A stretch of 64,000 nucleotides of DNA from NCBI RefSeq assembly GCF_033568475.1, contig NC_133122.1, positions 146,272,861 to 146,336,860 of the forward strand. The letters run 5' to 3'. Position numbers and translations under genes: made by a program. The notes under the pieces are model-generated. The model worked only from the letters and a program-made list of their open reading frames with translations. It made no database searches and had not been told where the DNA came from. Of the stretch, positions 33,015-43,866 are shown one piece after another; the first letter of the stretch is position 1; every line of letters starts with the position of its first letter. Source of the DNA: Henckelia pumila. Its lineage: Eukaryota > Streptophyta > Magnoliopsida > Lamiales > Gesneriaceae.

Positions 33015-34973
33015 ATTGTTCCCGGGATTATTTAATTTAATCCGAACTTCTTTAATTTTAATCCCAGTATATTTAATTTGAGAATATTTAGAGTTTCGAT
33101 TTAAATTCTAATATTCTTAAATTATTTAGGATTGAAATTGAATTAAAATAAGGGCCGAGGACCAAATTGCAAATATTGAAGAATTGAGGGGCTAAACTGC
33201 AATTATAATTGAAGTTATCCGATTTTATTAGATTATCAGCATGTATACGTGTGTATTTATTAAGAAATTCAGAAAATAGAGCAGAGCAAGTCGAGACCTT
33301 CCTTTTCTTTTGAATTTTAATTTTCAAATCGCCGTAACTTTTGATCTGATTGTCCGATTTCGATTCCGAAAAGAGTTTTGGAATCCTTGTGACGAGGGCT
33401 TAAATTTTATGTAAGTGTTATTGTGTTTCAGCATGTTTCGAAATCATGTATGTGCAGAGAATCAGAATTCGGTTACATATTCATGTACTTGAGCTTTCAT
33501 ATCTTGTATGTGCGGAACCGAATCGAAGAACGGAGATCGGTTGTATTTGATATGATTTTCAGCATGTGTTTCGACTTATATAGCTGCTGGTATGCTGATT
33601 TTTGATGTTAATATGCTGATATATGTGGTGTATGATTGTTGGATCGAAGTCGATATCATTTCGGTTATCGATTTTCAGTCGCTACGCCGTCGGTTGATGA
33701 TTTTAAGTCGTTTTGATATCTTGTTGCTTGAGCTGAGTTTGATATGATGTTTTGCTGCTACTTATGTTTACCTTGTTTCAGCCTGTCAAGAGAGTGACGA
33801 CGTCAAGAAGTTTGATTTCAAATCGAAGAAGAAGTGAGCTAGGTCGAGGTTGATTTGTTTGTGCAGATTGAATGAAATTTGAGTTGTGAATTCGAATAAA
33901 GTTGATATATGAGCTCTTGATAGTCTATTTCAGATTTGAAGTATTTCAAGAACCGAGAAGAAAACGAAAGGTATAAGACGACATCGCAAGTCAGGGATTT
34001 GTAACTCGTGAATGAAACTTCTTGAGTTGTCCCGCCAAAATCACATACTTGTTTGTTGTTTTGACTTTGTTATGATGTTGTCGATTCATCTCAGGTAGTT
34101 GATCTTTGTTTCTATATGATTATGATATGATATGAAATATGAATTGACTCTTATGCCAAGGTCTGAGGCGACCTTATTTTTGAGTCTGATGAGACGACGA
34201 TAGATGGATAACCATGTCAAGATCGTATACGAATCTTGATGGCAAAGAGTCTGATAGGAATCAATTCTTTATATATGCGTTTACTTTATTCTCGAGTTGA
34301 AATGTTTAGAGTCGATATGTTTTTATTTAACGCTTATATATGTTGATTATACTGAGATTGTATTCTCACCGGACGTTTTCGGCTGTTGTCTTATTTTGTA
34401 TGTGTACATGACGACAGATGGGACAGGAGCTGACCAAAGTCAACGAGGATAGCTCATGAGAGAGTTTAGAGATGTGAACTCGGGTTGTTTGTAGTTGAAA
34501 CGTTGTGTATATGAATCCTAGCAAGTATGTTAGAACACTCTTGTGAAGTTTGTGTTTGAGAAGTTGATGAACACTTGTGTAGTTCATGCTTTTGGTTGGA
34601 TTCTAAACTCTTAGTTGATGTATGAACTAAGTATAAACATGTTTAGATCTTGTTATATGTATGTTTACATGTTTTGGGACATCATTATGTTGGATTGGAA
34701 GGGTTGAAAGGATGAAATTTTGCTGTAAAAAACCAGAGCAAAAGGCTGCCCAGAGTTGTGCTCGGTCTGCTCTTTTTAGCAGACCGAGCGCTGCCCATTT
34801 TTCCCCAACCCGAGAGTTGGGTTAGGGGGGGCGAACGGTCTGCTCTTTTTGACCGACCCCGCGCACCCCCCTTTGAAACAAAAATTGTTTGATCTTATTC
34901 CTTTCTTGTTTAATTAATGATGTTTAATTACTAATTGCCCTAAGATTGAGATTAGCAACCCGAGGCCCCACAC
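33015..34973 (+). mobile_element. Solo LTR of gypsy family C, inserted in the extra ORF
   Basis: A candidate 5-bp duplication AACAT flanks it (33010-33014, 34974-34978). The right end CGAGGCCCCAC matches the terminus of the copy at 45345-47366, and both share an early AATTGCAAATATTGAA-like block. Removing it restores the interrupted minus-strand frame. A perfect dyad (GCTCGGTCTGC...GCAGACCGAGC) lies near 34759-34790. The first bases (ATTGTTCCC) deviate from the usual TG by two nucleotides. Confidence 0.65.
34738..34870 (+). repeat. GC-rich dyads in LTR C
   Basis: GCTCGGTCTGCTC pairs with GAGC/GCAGACCGAGC across TTTTTA. A second GAACGGTCTGC...GACCGACCCCGC pair follows. The equivalent block of the other copy (45450-45570) carries GCTCGGGCGGCC / GCCGCTCGAGCG. 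Confidence 0.65.
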
Positions 34974-35328
34974 AACATGTTTCGAAGAACTGAAAAAAGA
35001 ACGAAGGACCAGTTGACCTTGATTTATTTCATGATCGCAGTCATAATTTTGAAATTCTTCACAATTAACCTTGCGAAGGAGCCCGCTTCGGCAAGCAGAC
35101 TTCTTGCTATGACATCGGCCAATAATTTATATTCTACTTTTAATTCTCTTTTGGTATCAAAAATTGCCACAAATTTTCCCAAAGCAGTAAACCGAATCTG
35201 CATCTCAGTGAGATCTAGAGCAGAGATAGTGTTGAAATTAGTAATACCCTCTGAGGGAAGCTGAAAGAGATTCGCAAGGAACGCCTCATCAATGATCAAC
35301 TGGTGGTCACCAATCGGTCTAATGTTTT

Positions 35329-36908
35329 TGTAGTAACCCGTACCCTGTTTAAGTTAATTAAGGGTTAAAACATGAGTAAGAGGTTATTAATTACATGATC
35401 AAGGGATTAAATGAGATGAAAATATGAATGTTGGACTTCAGAATTACCAGATGGATCGCTACATTTAAATGTAGTAGCCAAGTTTCACTTTTCATGGTAT
35501 GATATGGCATATAATTTTCAAAGTGGCAAAACATGATTAAGGAGTCATTATTTGGTGAAAATAAGTAGAAAATCATCTCCGGAACGTTTGAAAATGGTAG
35601 GAATGGTCCCGGGGGTCTCGGACAATTCGAAAGCACCCAAATGAGTTCGGTAGGACCGAACCAGTTCGGACCATCCGAACCAGTTCGGACCATCTGAACT
35701 TGGATCCCCAATTCGGACCATCCGAACTCAGCCGAGAACCAGGTGTCAAAATGCTCTTATACGTGAACTACATCCATAGTTCGAACGATCCGAACCCAAG
35801 TTCGGAGCCTCCGAACTCAGCCACTTAAAAACGTGACAGACATGCACAGTTCGGACGATCCGAACCCCCCGAGTTTGGGCCTATAAATAGGGGTCTTCAG
35901 ATGATGATTTAAATTACGAATTCACTTGACTCCTCTCTTGATCAGTAGTATATTGAGGGCCCAACGATATAGTGAGGTACTGGACTAATAGCATCCAGTT
36001 GAGAGTAGAAGCTAGGGTTTCGACATCAGCGGGCTAACGACGGACGAAGGTATGGTCCGAGAATCCTATTTAATTTATAGGAGTATATGTTAGCTTAGTT
36101 AAGGTTTGTAGAGCATGATTAGTGATATGATATATATTTGACAGTAGGCTTGGAACCTAGACTCTAATAGACTTGATCTACTATTAGAGGTACGTAAGTA
36201 CTGACTGGGATATCCAGCGAGTATACATGATTATATGTTGAATTTATGTGGCATGATTATGTGGCATGATATATGTTTTACTGCTTTTATATGCATATGT
36301 CATGTGCACATATACGTTGAGCCTGTTTCCTTTGAGATAGCCATGATAGTACAGCCGCTCAGCTCTACACTTGTTTATGTGATTTGACACCGGGTGTTAC
36401 CGCATGAGCGAATACTGATACTACGATGATCTATACGAGTGTGGATGTACCCCATGGTTTGACTCCCAGCTGGTACTACACTCAGGGCGCCTAGTCTGAT
36501 CATGACATGATAGATGACCAGTTACCCAGTCATCACACTTGCATGCATCATATCTGTATGTTTTCTCATATTTACGTACTGAGCGATAGTCGCTTACGTC
36601 CTGGTTATATTCTGGACACCCCATTCAAAGTGGCAGGTCTGAAGCTGGACGGAGTGAGTGGATCAAGGCACGGCTAGCTGCAGGTTCAGGAGACTCTGGA
36701 AGTTTTTATTACAGTCTGTATATATTTTTGGGAATAAACACTTGGTTTCGTTTTACAGGTTGTATCCTACCGGTTTTCTTGTAATTATGGGATTTTAGTT
36801 TCCGAGTAATAAACTCTATTTAAGTTTGAATTATTCCTGTTATTTTATATTAAGCAACTTGCATGCTTAAGACTGCCAGTTAGTAGGTGATCCATGCGGG
36901 TCACTACA
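35329..36908 (+). mobile_element. Solo LTR of gypsy family A, inserted in the extra ORF
   Basis: A perfect 5-bp duplication GTTTT flanks it (35324-35328, 36909-36913). Starts TGTAGTAACCCG, ends CGGGTCACTACA, 1580 bp. TATA box CCTATAAATAGGGG at ~35880. At least six TTCGGANNATCCGAA-type dyads lie at ~35640-35870. Confidence 0.95.
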
Positions 36909-37093
36909 GTTTTGGCCCTCAATGTTGCTAGAGCACTTGCGATAGATAGTTAGAACCAGAAGTAAGGAAAGCTCGAAGTCCAGATGACTCAAAGTTCTGG
37001 AACATGAAGTAATTTCGACACCATTTATGTCATACACTGACTCGAGTCAACTGCCATAGCATTGATAATGTATGCGGGTTGAGAAGTAAACAT

Positions 37094-37964
37094 TTTTAAG
37101 TAAGAATCTAAGAAAAAACATGAAGTTAGGGTTTGTGATGAAAACTTAGTAAGCAAGAACATTGAGAAAGTTTTTAGAAAATTTGAACAGTGAAGAAAGA
37201 GGTGAAAGGGCGCAATTGTAATACCTATGTACGGTGAAACTTTTGAAATTCCCTTAACAAGATACGTGGCGGTTTGTCTGAGGTCAACATTTTTAAAATA
37301 TTTTTGTTTTTGAAATTTACGAAAAGTAAGTAACTAGACTGAAATTTCAAAACTTAGTCTTCAAGGTTCACTCAAATTATATGGAACAAGAAATTAGTCA
37401 AACATTAGTCAACTATGTGATATTATCAGTTAGTCCAAGAACTCAATTGACCTAATCCAGTTGGGATACCAAACTGAGTCAATCGAGCTCAAGGGTAACT
37501 GTTCTTTGGCTTATCAGTTGACTTTCAAAAACTCAAAGTTCCCCCTTAAACAAGTAATAGCATAAAGTAAGTAATAAATTAAGGGTGAGAAGAGATTAGT
37601 CTCATGTGATGGTTTCAGTTGCTTGTGTTCAATTGAGATCTACTCTAGTTGATGTTCGTTTGCAAATAAAAATATTTGAACTGATATTCCCCCCCCTGAA
37701 TGAATTACCCCTCATTATTTGTCTATTTGAGTTGATGAGCTTGTGAGTGTTGCTTTGTCTAAGTGATTTGATAAAATAAGAAGTCTTCACAATAATAATT
37801 TTCAGTTGAGAATGGTTGATCGGTTTAGATATCAGTTTCAGGGATCAGTTGAACAATATTAGTTGAGATAGTATCAGTTGATATAAGCACCAAAACTAAT
37901 TTCTTGATCTATTTAGTTCATGTCACCTGCAAGAACAAATTAAAATATCCTTTGGTGTCCATAT
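37094..37964. other. Non-coding gap between the gag block and the extra ORF
   Basis: It is rich in CAGTTGA/TCAACTG words. On the minus strand it contains a G-run near 37694 that resembles a polypurine tract. No protein is supported. Confidence 0.5.
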
Positions 37965-39220
37965 CTACTTGGGTCCAGATTTGATTAGTCCTTGAAGAAC
38001 CCGTACTTTAATTATCTTCAGAGATTTTCTTGTATGTGAATCTTTCAAGGAATAAGGTCGACTGAAATGTGCATTGTGTCGTGTGTGCACATGTGGTGTC
38101 TGTCTAGATTGATTTTTCATGTTAAACCTCCGATATTTCTTTGGAACTGATTTGTTTTTGAATGGGAGTCTATATTGTACGTTCACAGAGTCTTTTCTTG
38201 CTTGACCATGTTTAGACCAAACTGGTCTGTTCATAGTTTTGATTGACTTAGAACTCTATGGTTCTACATATCCCAACCTTTTATTGTAAAATGTGTTCGG
38301 TTTTGACTGACAAGAATTTCAGGTTATAAGTGTTCATATATCATGTTGGACCTGACAAATTTCACATATCTAGAGTTGTGCTTGTCCAGGCATGATTGAT
38401 TATTCATCTTAGATGAACTACTTTCATTTGTGTAAAAACCTAAGACAGTCTTGTCATCAGCTTGCTTCTGCACTTTATGTAGTTGATCTAATGAGATAGA
38501 AGAATGATTCCAAGTGTTGATTAAATTCACCAACCTTTATTTTCTGATATTATTACTTGGAATTCATTTCTTATGTCATTGTTCTCAGTCATCAACGTAG
38601 TTACTTGAGCTTCCAGGCTGTCACAATTAATGGAGTTGTCTGGAAAGTTTTTCCTTTCTATCTTGTACTCCTCGAACTCATGAGAGAGTCTATCATACTC
38701 TTTTATCATGTTATCTAGTGCAGTGATGAGATCATCACGCGTAAAGTTGTTAAAAATGAAATTGAAAATAACCTCATCTTCTTCATTGGGTTTTCAGTGA
38801 TCATCATCAGCCATCAAGCATAGAATAGGTTCTTCATCAGTTTGGCTTGATAGGCTACCTGAACAGCAGAGTTCATCACATGAATCGGTCAGTTGATTCT
38901 TGCTTGGCTTAGTTGCTTCACTCTCTTCACCTAACTGGATCAAATTTTGCCATATGTACTTGGCAGTAGGACATGCCTCGATCTTTCTGAAAGTTGTGTT
39001 ATTCAGAGTACTGTGCAAGATGTCTGTAGAAATATTATCGAGATTTTCCAACATGTTGTATTTACTGATCCACTGAATTCTTGGTTTATTACGAATAATC
39101 AGACCTTCATTCATTACTTGCCACATATTATCATTAAGTGCTGCAAGGTGGACTAGTGTTCTCATTCTCCGCTCATCAGTCTTCAGATGAGAACATTGGG
39201 ATATCATTGTATGAGTCCAT
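37965..39220 (-). pseudogene. Copia-type gag, broken
   Basis: The minus-strand ATG at 39220 opens MDSYNDIPMFSSED, a usual copia Gag start. The frame then breaks (TGA TGA) and resumes with LVHLAALNDNMWQVMNEG, and later ACPTAKYIWQNLIQLGE and CLMADDDH. Further frames hold EYDRLSHEFEEYKIERKN and, at the end, KIIKVRVLQGLIKSGPK. Multiple stops make it non-functional. It starts ~33 nt after a TGGTATCA primer-binding site next to the TRIM array. Confidence 0.75.
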
Positions 39221-39252
39221 TTAGAGAATGTTTAGAAGCGAGAAAGAACCTC

Positions 39253-39265
39253 TTTGTGATACCAA
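39253..39265 (-). other. Primer-binding site at the gag/TRIM junction
   Basis: On the minus strand ATTGGTATCACAAAG follows the LTR end. It keeps TGGTATCA of the initiator-methionine site, then diverges. Confidence 0.6.
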
Positions 39266-39266
39266 T

Positions 39267-40044
39267 TGTAGGACCGAACGCTTGCCACTTTACTAAAAAC
39301 TATAATTATGATAATGATGCAACTCAAATCTTTTATACCACACAACAACTCAAGAGACATGACTCGATCGTTCTACGTATCAGGGACAATTATTACACCC
39401 CAAAAATCTTTTTCCTTATAATTGAACTCCTTGCAATAAATGAGAATCGATCATATGACATTGGATATGATTTCAATTGTAGGACCAAGCGCGTGCCGCT
39501 TTACCAAAAGCTATAGCTGATGGTAATGGTGCAACTCAAATCTTTCAAACCGCACAACAGCCCAAGCGCCATGATTCGATCGCTTTAAGTAGCAGGGACA
39601 ATTATTGCACCTCAATAATCTCTCTCCCAACAATTGCATTCATTGCAATCAATGGAAATCGAACCCATGACCTTGTCTCTTATATCAATTATATGATCGA
39701 GTGTTTGCCGTTGTACCAAAAGTATAGCTAGTGGTAATGATGCAACACAAATCTTTTAAATCGCACTGCAACCCAAGCGACATGGTTCGATCACTCTACC
39801 AAGTAGGGATAATTATTGCACCTCAATAATTTTTCTCCTAATAATTGCACTCCTTGCAATCAATGAGAATCAAACCCATCACATTGGCTCTGATATAAAT
39901 TGTAAGACCGAGCTTTTGCCGCTTTACGAAAAGCTATATCTAGTGGTAATTAATGATGCAACTCAAAGCTTTTAAACCCCACAATAACTCAAACGGTCAT
40001 GGTTCGATTGCTCTACATACCAGAAACAATTATTGCACCAAACA
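39267..40044 (-). mobile_element. Tandem array of TRIM family T (four LTRs)
   Basis: LTR starts (as plus-strand TGTAGGACCG-like ends) fall at 39267, 39478, ~39690 and 39901, a period of 211 bp. Each unit is a ~140-bp LTR plus ~70 bp of internal DNA with a TGGTATCAGAGCC-like site and a purine run. The last LTR ends CACCAAACA at 40044. The units differ by scattered substitutions. The proximal unit abuts a copia gag. The complete copy at 59989-60289 gives the reference structure. Confidence 0.85.
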
Positions 40045-41276
40045 GATTATTTGTTAATTCAAAACACCAATTTTAATATTCTTATTCAATAAAAATTTTG
40101 AATGATTATTAGTGTGTTAGTACTCGTATGTCCAGATAATTTACTATACTATACCAAATTAAAAAAATAGCTATAAAAATATTATAGCTATATCACGTAC
40201 GTACGTATCATCTGAAAATTAAAATCATATAGAAGAACTAGGTGTTATGATAAAATACTTATCAGGATGTCAAAGGTTGTAATTTATAATTATTAAGATA
40301 AGACACAATTTTATTTCCATATATCATGGTAGGCTGGTGTGGAGGCACAGAACCAGTGGAGGTGCCATATAGAGGCAAAAAAAACTATTATGATATCATC
40401 TTACAGTTAAATTTCGTTAGACATATATTTAATTAAAATCTACTTATAAAAAAATATTATTTTTATGTCAAATATTATTTTTCATTGTACATAGGTTGTG
40501 CACCTACTTGAGTGTCAATGGATAGGATTGACTATTAGGCCCATGAGTCCGAATGTGGACGTGTTTTATTTTTGGTATTATCTCATGATATCACCTTACA
40601 AAGATCAATCTTATTTTTTATTTACTTTCAACGTTTTCTCATATCAGCCATACCTAATAAGATTTGTCATCCATCTTTTACGACTTACCCAGTCAATCAA
40701 ATAATACAACAACATTAGTAGTTTCACGCGTTAGAGCTAAAGCTTAATCAATGAGAGCATTAATTCATCCTAGTACTTCCATCACAGAAACACGCTTAAC
40801 CTTACATTAGGGAATTCAATTAAGTGATTGAACTATCATTTTTTAAATGCATTTTATTTACTTAATAAACTACAAACTATATGGATTGTTGACTAAAACC
40901 AATAATTTTCTATTAGATATGGATTTTTTTTTATTGGAATATTCCAGTAGCATAAAACACTATTTCCCCTACTTCTAATTAAGTTCTAATATATGCTTCA
41001 CTTCGGAATGGCAGCCAATAGTAAATTATTAAAGTTGTTAATTATTTGTCTTTTAATATAATTATAACGTGATTTGGAAAATAGTAATTTGTTGTTGGAT
41101 TCAACTTAGACATGGAGGCACGTCCTTATCCTGAAAATGACATGCCAGTTAGACGTTGCCCAAATTTTTAGATATTATTATTATTAAATATATTATCTGC
41201 CCTATATATTTGCTGTCCCGTACAAAAATATGTGACAATTTTAATTAAGAATAGTTTAATTTATAAGAGAAATCAG

Positions 41277-41318
<42 letters not shown>

Positions 41319-41966
41319 GGGATGGGGCTTTTCTTTGTTATCACATAGGTTCGAATTCATGTTTTTTTTTTTTCTATAAAACACAACTTTATGTCATTAC
41401 ATCATAGTAAAATAGTTTAAAAAATAACAATATAATTGTGCATATTAACTTCAGCTACCTTTGGCATTCTATATATATTTTGACACATGGTCACTTGAAT
41501 GATAAAGTTAGAGTTGTACTTGGGTTTGAATTGATTTTTGGTCCCAAGAGTTGTCGAAGTTTAGTTTTAGTAATAGAATTGTTATTTTTCTTTTTACTCC
41601 TTGTTTCAAATTAGTGTTGATGTCAATATATTGACAATACTTGATGTGAATTTTTTTTTTGAATGTCGTATTAGTAATATTTAGCGTTATATTAATAATT
41701 CGACGAAAAAATCTAAAATAAGAAAAAACACTTTTTAATAAATTAAATGTCCGCTATTCATGAGATCAAAACAAAAAAAACCAATTGTTGGACGAATTTT
41801 GCAATATTCCATGTTTAGTTTAACTTTCATGATCAGCCCTATAAAGATCATATAAGGATTATTTTCCCTCATATTAACTTCCCTAACTTGTATTGTATGT
41901 CACATTTGTAATTTTGTACATGAGTAATTTTCACACAAATTATTACCTGTTATTTTCGCTTTATAG
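40045..41966. other. Intergenic DNA without a supported gene
   Basis: AT-rich, with a (TTA)n microsatellite at ~41280-41318. The small open frame at 40498-40704 has no recognisable domain. Confidence 0.55.
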
Positions 41967-41971
41967 ATAAC

Positions 41972-42270
41972 TGTTGAAGTACAATAACTGTCCATGTTGG
42001 TTAGAGCGATCGAACCAGCGGTTGGCTGCTGTAAGTTTTAAAATATTTGAGTTGTACCATTACCACCAGCTATAACTTTTGGTAAAACGACAAACGCACG
42101 ATCCTACAATTGGTATTTCCAAGGTCATGTGTTCGATTCTCATTGATTGTCATGAGTACAATAATTGTCCCTGTTGGGTAGAGCGACCGAACCGTGACGC
42201 TTGAACTGCTGTACGGTTTAACAAATTTCAGTTGCACCATCACCACCAACTATAGCTTTTGGTAAAGCGG
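41972..42270 (+). mobile_element. TRIM family T, copy 2 (left portion)
   Basis: LTR1 at 41972-42108 runs from TGTTGAAGTACAATAACTG to CGATCCTACA. The primer site is decayed (TTGGTATTTCCAAGG). LTR2 begins ~42148 and is cut at 42270 by the CACTA element. Its last 12 bp (CTCGATCCTACA) resume at 48852-48863. Flanks ATAAC (41967-41971) and ATAAA (48864-48868) differ by one base. Confidence 0.8.
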
Positions 42271-42279
42271 CACTAGTAG

Positions 42280-42780
42280 AAAAGTCGCAAAAGACTTCGG
42301 TTATTAACTGAAGTCGTAGATAGATAATTACCGAAGTAGTGTCATGTGAAGTAATAGGTACTGTTTTACTTCGCGTTATAACCGAAGTCATAGCCCTGAA
42401 ATTACCGAAGTCTTTGGTCGGTTCATGAAGCCAAAACCGGTTCAGGATTGGGCCGATGCCGAAGTAAAAACATATCTTTTACTTTGGTAATTTCATTAAT
42501 TAACGAAGTTATAAAAGAAAGTCGTTTACTTCGTTAATTTTATAAATTCTCGAAATAAAACATATGTTTGTACTTCGTCGATTAATAAAATTGCAGAAGT
42601 AAAAGATATGCTTATACATCGGCAATGATAGTCATTGACGAAGTAGAAGAAAGTCTTTTACTTCAGAAATTTCACTAATCGACGAAGCAAAATAATGTCT
42701 TGTACTTCGGTAATTTCACTAATTAACGAAGTAAAAGACATTATTTTGCTTCGTCGATTAGTAAAATTGTCGTTCCACTG
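42280..42780. repeat. CACTA subterminal repeats, left
   Basis: At least ten copies of an ACTTCG(G)TNATTT-type word occur in both orientations. Examples are ACTTCGGTAATTTCACTAAT and the reverse AATTAACGAAGTAAAAGAC. These are typical transposase-binding arrays. Confidence 0.75.
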
Positions 42781-43019
42781 TATTAAAATTTAGATACAAT
42801 AATTACACAATATAAATATATTTTTGAAACTTAAAATAGACTAATAAGTTTCATAAATTATTCATTTCAAAACAACGAACATCCATAAATTCACAAGTAT
42901 ATCCACCAAAATAACCAAAAAATATGCATGTAACCACAAGTATTTTCACAAAACTAAAAGTGCATCTATAAAAAATAATCAAATTCTAACTCTATAAACA
43001 CTAGGGAAAAAAACTATAC

Positions 43020-43398
43020 ATTAATCCATCCTTCAACGTAGGATCTATCATATTTGCAGGTGTTCCCTCACGCCAATGCCTCCAAGCCTGAATCAATCCA
43101 GAGACATATATCATTTCTCAGTAACTTATACTTGCAACAAACTTAGAATGCAAAGATTTGAGACATTTATATAATTTGAATTTAGGTGCTAAAACAAACA
43201 ATATCAGGAGTAAGTTTCTGGATTTTAATCACCAAACTTAGCAGGTCTTCTAGTTTCTACCCATTCCTAAAAGAGTTATTCTTTTGTCCGGTCAAAATTT
43301 CAAAGATCAGAACTCCGAAGCTGAACACATCCGATTTAATGGAGAACTGGACATGCATTGCATATTCCGGCGCCATATATCCATTGAAGTTATATTCA
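43020..43398 (-). pseudogene. Captured cysteine-rich receptor-like kinase exons
   Basis: The first fragment starts at 43398 after a TTTCAG acceptor. It encodes [18 protein letters not shown] and [17 protein letters not shown], kinase subdomains VIII-IX of the CRK/DUF26 receptor kinase group. A stop follows within the frame. A second exon from 43087, after ATTCAG, reads AWRHWREGTPANMIDPTL, the continuation in these kinases. Only ~60 codons of a protein of more than 600 aa are present, so this is a transduplicated fragment, not a gene. Parent kinases sit at the plasma membrane. Confidence 0.85.
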
Positions 43399-43448
43399 CT
43401 GAAATAAAAAAACAAAAATCATGAAACCAGTATTAAATCAATCATTAC

Positions 43449-43866
43449 CTGTTCAATTGGTTGTGGGCCTCTAAATTGAGTACCCTTGCCTTTAACTTTT
43501 GACCATAATCCCATGGCATTGTTTCTGTAACAACAAAAAAAGAATTCAATAATTAACAACACAGAAATCATAGGTCGTATAAGTTATCTGATGCAAATAT
43601 AATCAAAGAAAATAAAAATATTCATAAAATAAGAAAGTTGCGACCAACTTACTTTTCTAATGGTTGTACACTATAACCTTTATAAGAAATGAATCATACC
43701 ATTGATAATCACCAAACTCAGGTTTTTGGCATATAGCAATTGAGGGATCTACGTCCACCTCCTCAGGGACCGTCAATCTCAATGACTCAGTCAAATATAT
43801 TCGACAGTTTTTGTTTAATACTTCCCACAAACTCCTCATCCTGCTCAAGTGGACATGCACCCAAAA
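43449..43866 (-). pseudogene. Captured arginyl-tRNA synthetase exons
   Basis: Exon one (43866 down to 43700) encodes EDEEF-like ACPLEQDEEFVGSIKQKLSN. After a one-base shift it encodes LRLTVPEEVDVDPSIAICQK and FGDYQ, ending at a GT donor. Exon two (43524-43449, between CAG and GTAATG) encodes NAMGLWSK and KGKGTQFRGPQPIEQ. This order is the N-terminal region of plant cytosolic/organellar ArgRS. The frameshift and a TGA at the exon junction make it non-functional. It lies just upstream of the kinase fragment, same strand. Confidence 0.85.

Larger units (their letters stand above)
30656..37093 (-). pseudogene. Extra ORF of a minus-strand retroelement, split by two LTRs
   Basis: The coding remains start at the ATG at 37093 (MFTSQPAYIINAM) and end with SIYGFLPMELP at 30656. 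Intervening solo LTRs occupy 35329-36908 and 33015-34973. Between them the frame reads FLANLFQLPSEGITN, KRELKVEYKLLADVIA and FKIMTAIMK. Below 33015 come a Lys-rich segment (LLEVKKKIAEEMAQAKKD), a Ser/Thr/Glu-rich part, and a coiled-coil-like end (NADNLNTLRDMMTMEVDKLQ, DSVSTKVDVISYKLNS). There are several frameshifts and stops. I recall similar proteins as abundant hypothetical proteins in Dorcoceras. No enzymatic motif is visible, so its function is unknown. It lies downstream of a gag-like block in the same orientation, hence probably a retroelement accessory protein. Confidence 0.65.

Noticed and set aside
39267..40044. CRISPR-like array because of regular repeat spacing
   Set aside because: Units are 211 bp with LTR and primer-site structure in plant nuclear DNA; no spacers of CRISPR size.
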